From: DATKDP01 sp035546335
GTDB taxonomy: Bacteria; Acidobacteriota; Thermoanaerobaculia; Gp7-AA8
Length of the DNA stretch: 19,306 bases
Assembly (NCBI GenBank): GCA_035546335.1
Contig: DATKDP010000066.1
Location: 1-19,306 of the forward strand
Direction of reading: 5' to 3'
How positions within the stretch are numbered: position 1 is the stretch's first letter; each line of letters starts with the position of its first letter. A program made the position numbers and the translations under genes. Shown one piece after another: positions 17,595 to 19,306 of this stretch. Under the pieces are notes generated by a model. The model searched no databases. It saw only the letters and a program-made list of their open reading frames with translations, and was not told where the DNA came from.

Positions 17595-18616
17595 TCGATC
17601 TGGCCATTCGCACCCTCGTCGAAGGCTCGCACCTGACGCGCGACGAGATGCGCGAGGTCGTCGCGGAGATGATGGACGGCGCGACCAGCGACATCCAGAA
17701 ATCGGCGTTCCTCGTGGCGCTCCGGATGAAGGGAGAAACGCCCGAAGAGATCACCGGTGCGGCCATGGCGATGCGAGAGCGATTGACGCCTCTGGATGTG
17801 GATCAGGATCGAGTGATCGATACGTGTGGAACAGGGGGCGACGGGAAGGGAACATTCAATGTCTCCACCGTCGCCGCGCTCGTTGCCGCCGGCGCCGGAG
17901 CCATCGTTGCCAAGCACGGGAATCGCGCCGTCTCGTCGAGTTGCGGAAGCGCCGATCTGCTCGCTGCACTCGGAGTCGACATCGAGCTCGATGCACGTCA
18001 GGCTTCGGTTGTTCTGCGTCGGGTCGGAATCGCGTTCCTGTTCGCTCCGAAGCTCCATCCGGCGATGGGGGCGGTCGCCGCCGTCCGCCGCCAGCTCGGC
18101 ATTCGAACCATCTTCAACCTGCTCGGACCTCTGATCAATCCGGCGCAGGCGAGGCGCCAGGTGATGGGTGTCTATGCACCGGCACTCGTGCCCGTGCTCG
18201 CCGACGTCCTGCTCGCACTCGGTGCGGAACATGCGATCGTCGTCCACAGCAATGACGGACTCGACGAGATTTCCATCTCGGCACCGACGCTGCTCTGCGA
18301 AGTGCTCGATGGAGCCGTTCGCTGCTACGAGCTCGCGCCCGAGGACGCCGGGCTCTCGCGCCATCCTCTCGAAGCTCTAAAGGGAGGTGGAGCGGTCGAG
18401 AATGCCGCGATCGCCACGGCGATTCTCGAAGGCGCTCCCGGGGCGCCGCGCGACATCGTTCTGCTCAACGCCGCTGCGGCGCTTCATGTCGCCGGAATCA
18501 GCCGATCGATTCGCGAGGGCGTCGACGCCGCACGCGCCTCGATCGATTCAGGAAGCGCCCGCCGGAAGTTGGACGAACTGATCGCGGCGAGCCGCGAGGC
18601 CGGAGCCACGGCATGA
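17591..18616 (+). CDS. trpD: Anthranilate phosphoribosyltransferase
   Basis: 341 aa, transfers phosphoribose from PRPP to anthranilate, the second tryptophan step. The helical amino-terminal domain starts MIDLAIRTLVEGSHLTRDEM. The PRPP-binding Gly-rich loop CGTGGDGKGTFNVST (79-93) and KHGNRAVSSSCGSAD (108-122) are intact, as is NLLGPLINPA further on. The ATG at 17591 is chosen over a much longer open frame reaching 17180, because it opens with the canonical family start, has AGGAG (17580-17584) six bases before it, and overlaps the trpG stop as ATGA. It overlaps trpC by the same arrangement. Confidence 0.96.
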   Translation: MIDLAIRTLVEGSHLTRDEMREVVAEMMDGATSDIQKSAFLVALRMKGETPEEITGAAMAMRERLTPLDVDQDRVIDTCGTGGDGKGTFNVSTVAALVAAGAGAIVAKHGNRAVSSSCGSADLLAALGVDIELDARQASVVLRRVGIAFLFAPKLHPAMGAVAAVRRQLGIRTIFNLLGPLINPAQARRQVMGVYAPALVPVLADVLLALGAEHAIVVHSNDGLDEISISAPTLLCEVLDGAVRCYELAPEDAGLSRHPLEALKGGGAVENAAIATAILEGAPGAPRDIVLLNAAAALHVAGISRSIREGVDAARASIDSGSARRKLDELIAASREAGATA

Positions 18617-19306
18617 ACGACGTTCTTGCGGAGATCGTCGAGCGAACGCGCGCTGATCTGCTGGCGGAGCCGCTCGACTGGCGAAACCTCAATCGAGCCG
18701 CACGCCTGCGCAGCGGCCAGAAGAAGAAGCATTCGTTCTGGTCCGCCGTCCGCAGAGGCTCGACGCCCGGGATCATCGCGGAGATCAAATCCGCCTCCCC
18801 CTCGGCCGGTGTGATCGTCAGCTCTCCTGATGTTGCGACGATCGCGCGCGAGTATCGCGATGGAGGTGCCGTGGGCGTGTCGGTGGTGACCGAGCCGCAG
18901 TTCTTTCGGGGGGAGCGGAGCTGGCTGCACATCGCCGGAAGCGCATCCGATCTTCCCGTACTGATGAAGGATTTCATCATCGATCCAGTGCAGGTGTATC
19001 GCGGTGTCGCGGCAGGTGCCGATGCCGTCCTGCTCCTGGCGTCGATCCTGGAGACCTCGAAGATCCGCGAGCTCATCGCCATTCTCGACGAACTGGACCG
19101 CGATGCCGTGGTCGAAGTGCACGATGAGCCCGAGCTGGAGAAGGCGGTGGAGGGAGGGGCGCGCATCATCGGAGTCAACAATCGCGACCTCCGCGATTTC
19201 AGCGTCAGTCTCGAAACGTCCGAGCGCCTCGCGAAGCGCATTCCGGCCGGCGTGGTCCGCGTGTCGGAGAGCGGTATTCGCTCGCGTGCCGACATCATCC
19301 GATTGA
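18613..19306 (+). CDS. trpC: Indole-3-glycerol phosphate synthase, truncated by window end
   Basis: 231 codons are visible, of about 260 usual; the frame is open at the window edge. The enzyme closes the indole ring, turning carboxyphenylamino-deoxyribulose phosphate into indole-3-glycerol phosphate. The TIM-barrel active-site motifs appear in order: IIAEIKSASPSAG (E57, K59, SPS), VLMKDFIID (K119), VVEVHDE (E168), IIGVNNRDL (N190) and VSESGI (E219, S220). There is no sign of a TrpF fusion in the visible part. The ATG at 18613 overlaps the trpD stop (ATGA), with GGAG at 18602-18605. Remaining pathway genes (trpF, trpB, trpA) are not in the window and may follow. Confidence 0.96.
   Translation, partial: MNDVLAEIVERTRADLLAEPLDWRNLNRAARLRSGQKKKHSFWSAVRRGSTPGIIAEIKSASPSAGVIVSSPDVATIAREYRDGGAVGVSVVTEPQFFRGERSWLHIAGSASDLPVLMKDFIIDPVQVYRGVAAGADAVLLLASILETSKIRELIAILDELDRDAVVEVHDEPELEKAVEGGARIIGVNNRDLRDFSVSLETSERLAKRIPAGVVRVSESGIRSRADIIRL

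Overview
The window reads as a chromosomal segment of a GC-rich, Gram-negative-type bacterium. Two cell-envelope proteins support this: a secreted bacterial alpha-2-macroglobulin and penicillin-binding protein 1C. Acidobacteriota or a neighbouring phylum is my guess from the overall gene style and the fused AroD-AroE enzyme; nothing in the window proves the taxon. No phage, transposase, CRISPR or rRNA/tRNA gene was seen.

Left part (1-8442, + strand): the last 43 codons of aconitase, then a very large alpha-2-macroglobulin (about 1938 aa, thioester motif intact) that overlaps by 4 bases the gene for PBP1C. This is the classic periplasmic pair thought to trap attacking proteases and repair the peptidoglycan beneath. 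Middle part (8443-11562): a GC-rich intergenic element, a small four-cysteine protein (+ strand) convergent with adenosylhomocysteinase ahcY (- strand, stops 3 bases apart), and upstream of ahcY on the - strand a tandem PilZ-domain protein.

A gene-poor divergent region of about 0.9 kb follows (11563-12422). It holds two inverted hexanucleotide arrays and a (TC)19 tract, and leads to the main find: a complete tryptophan attenuator at 12423-12617. It has a TTGACA/TACGCT promoter, a 17-codon leader peptide with two adjacent Trp codons (MKSTATLRYSDYGWWQT) that starts almost at the predicted transcription start, three mutually exclusive RNA pairings, and an 11-bp intrinsic terminator with a run of nine T. 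The leader peptide is too short for ordinary ORF calling.

Right part (12636-19306, + strand): the operon controlled by this attenuator, aroDE fusion - hisS - trpE - trpG - trpD - trpC (cut by the window end). Every junction is a 4-base start/stop overlap (ATGA or GTGA), so the genes should be translationally coupled. The operon joins two mid-shikimate steps to the chorismate-to-tryptophan branch. It also carries the histidyl-tRNA synthetase gene, which places a housekeeping translation gene under apparent tryptophan control.
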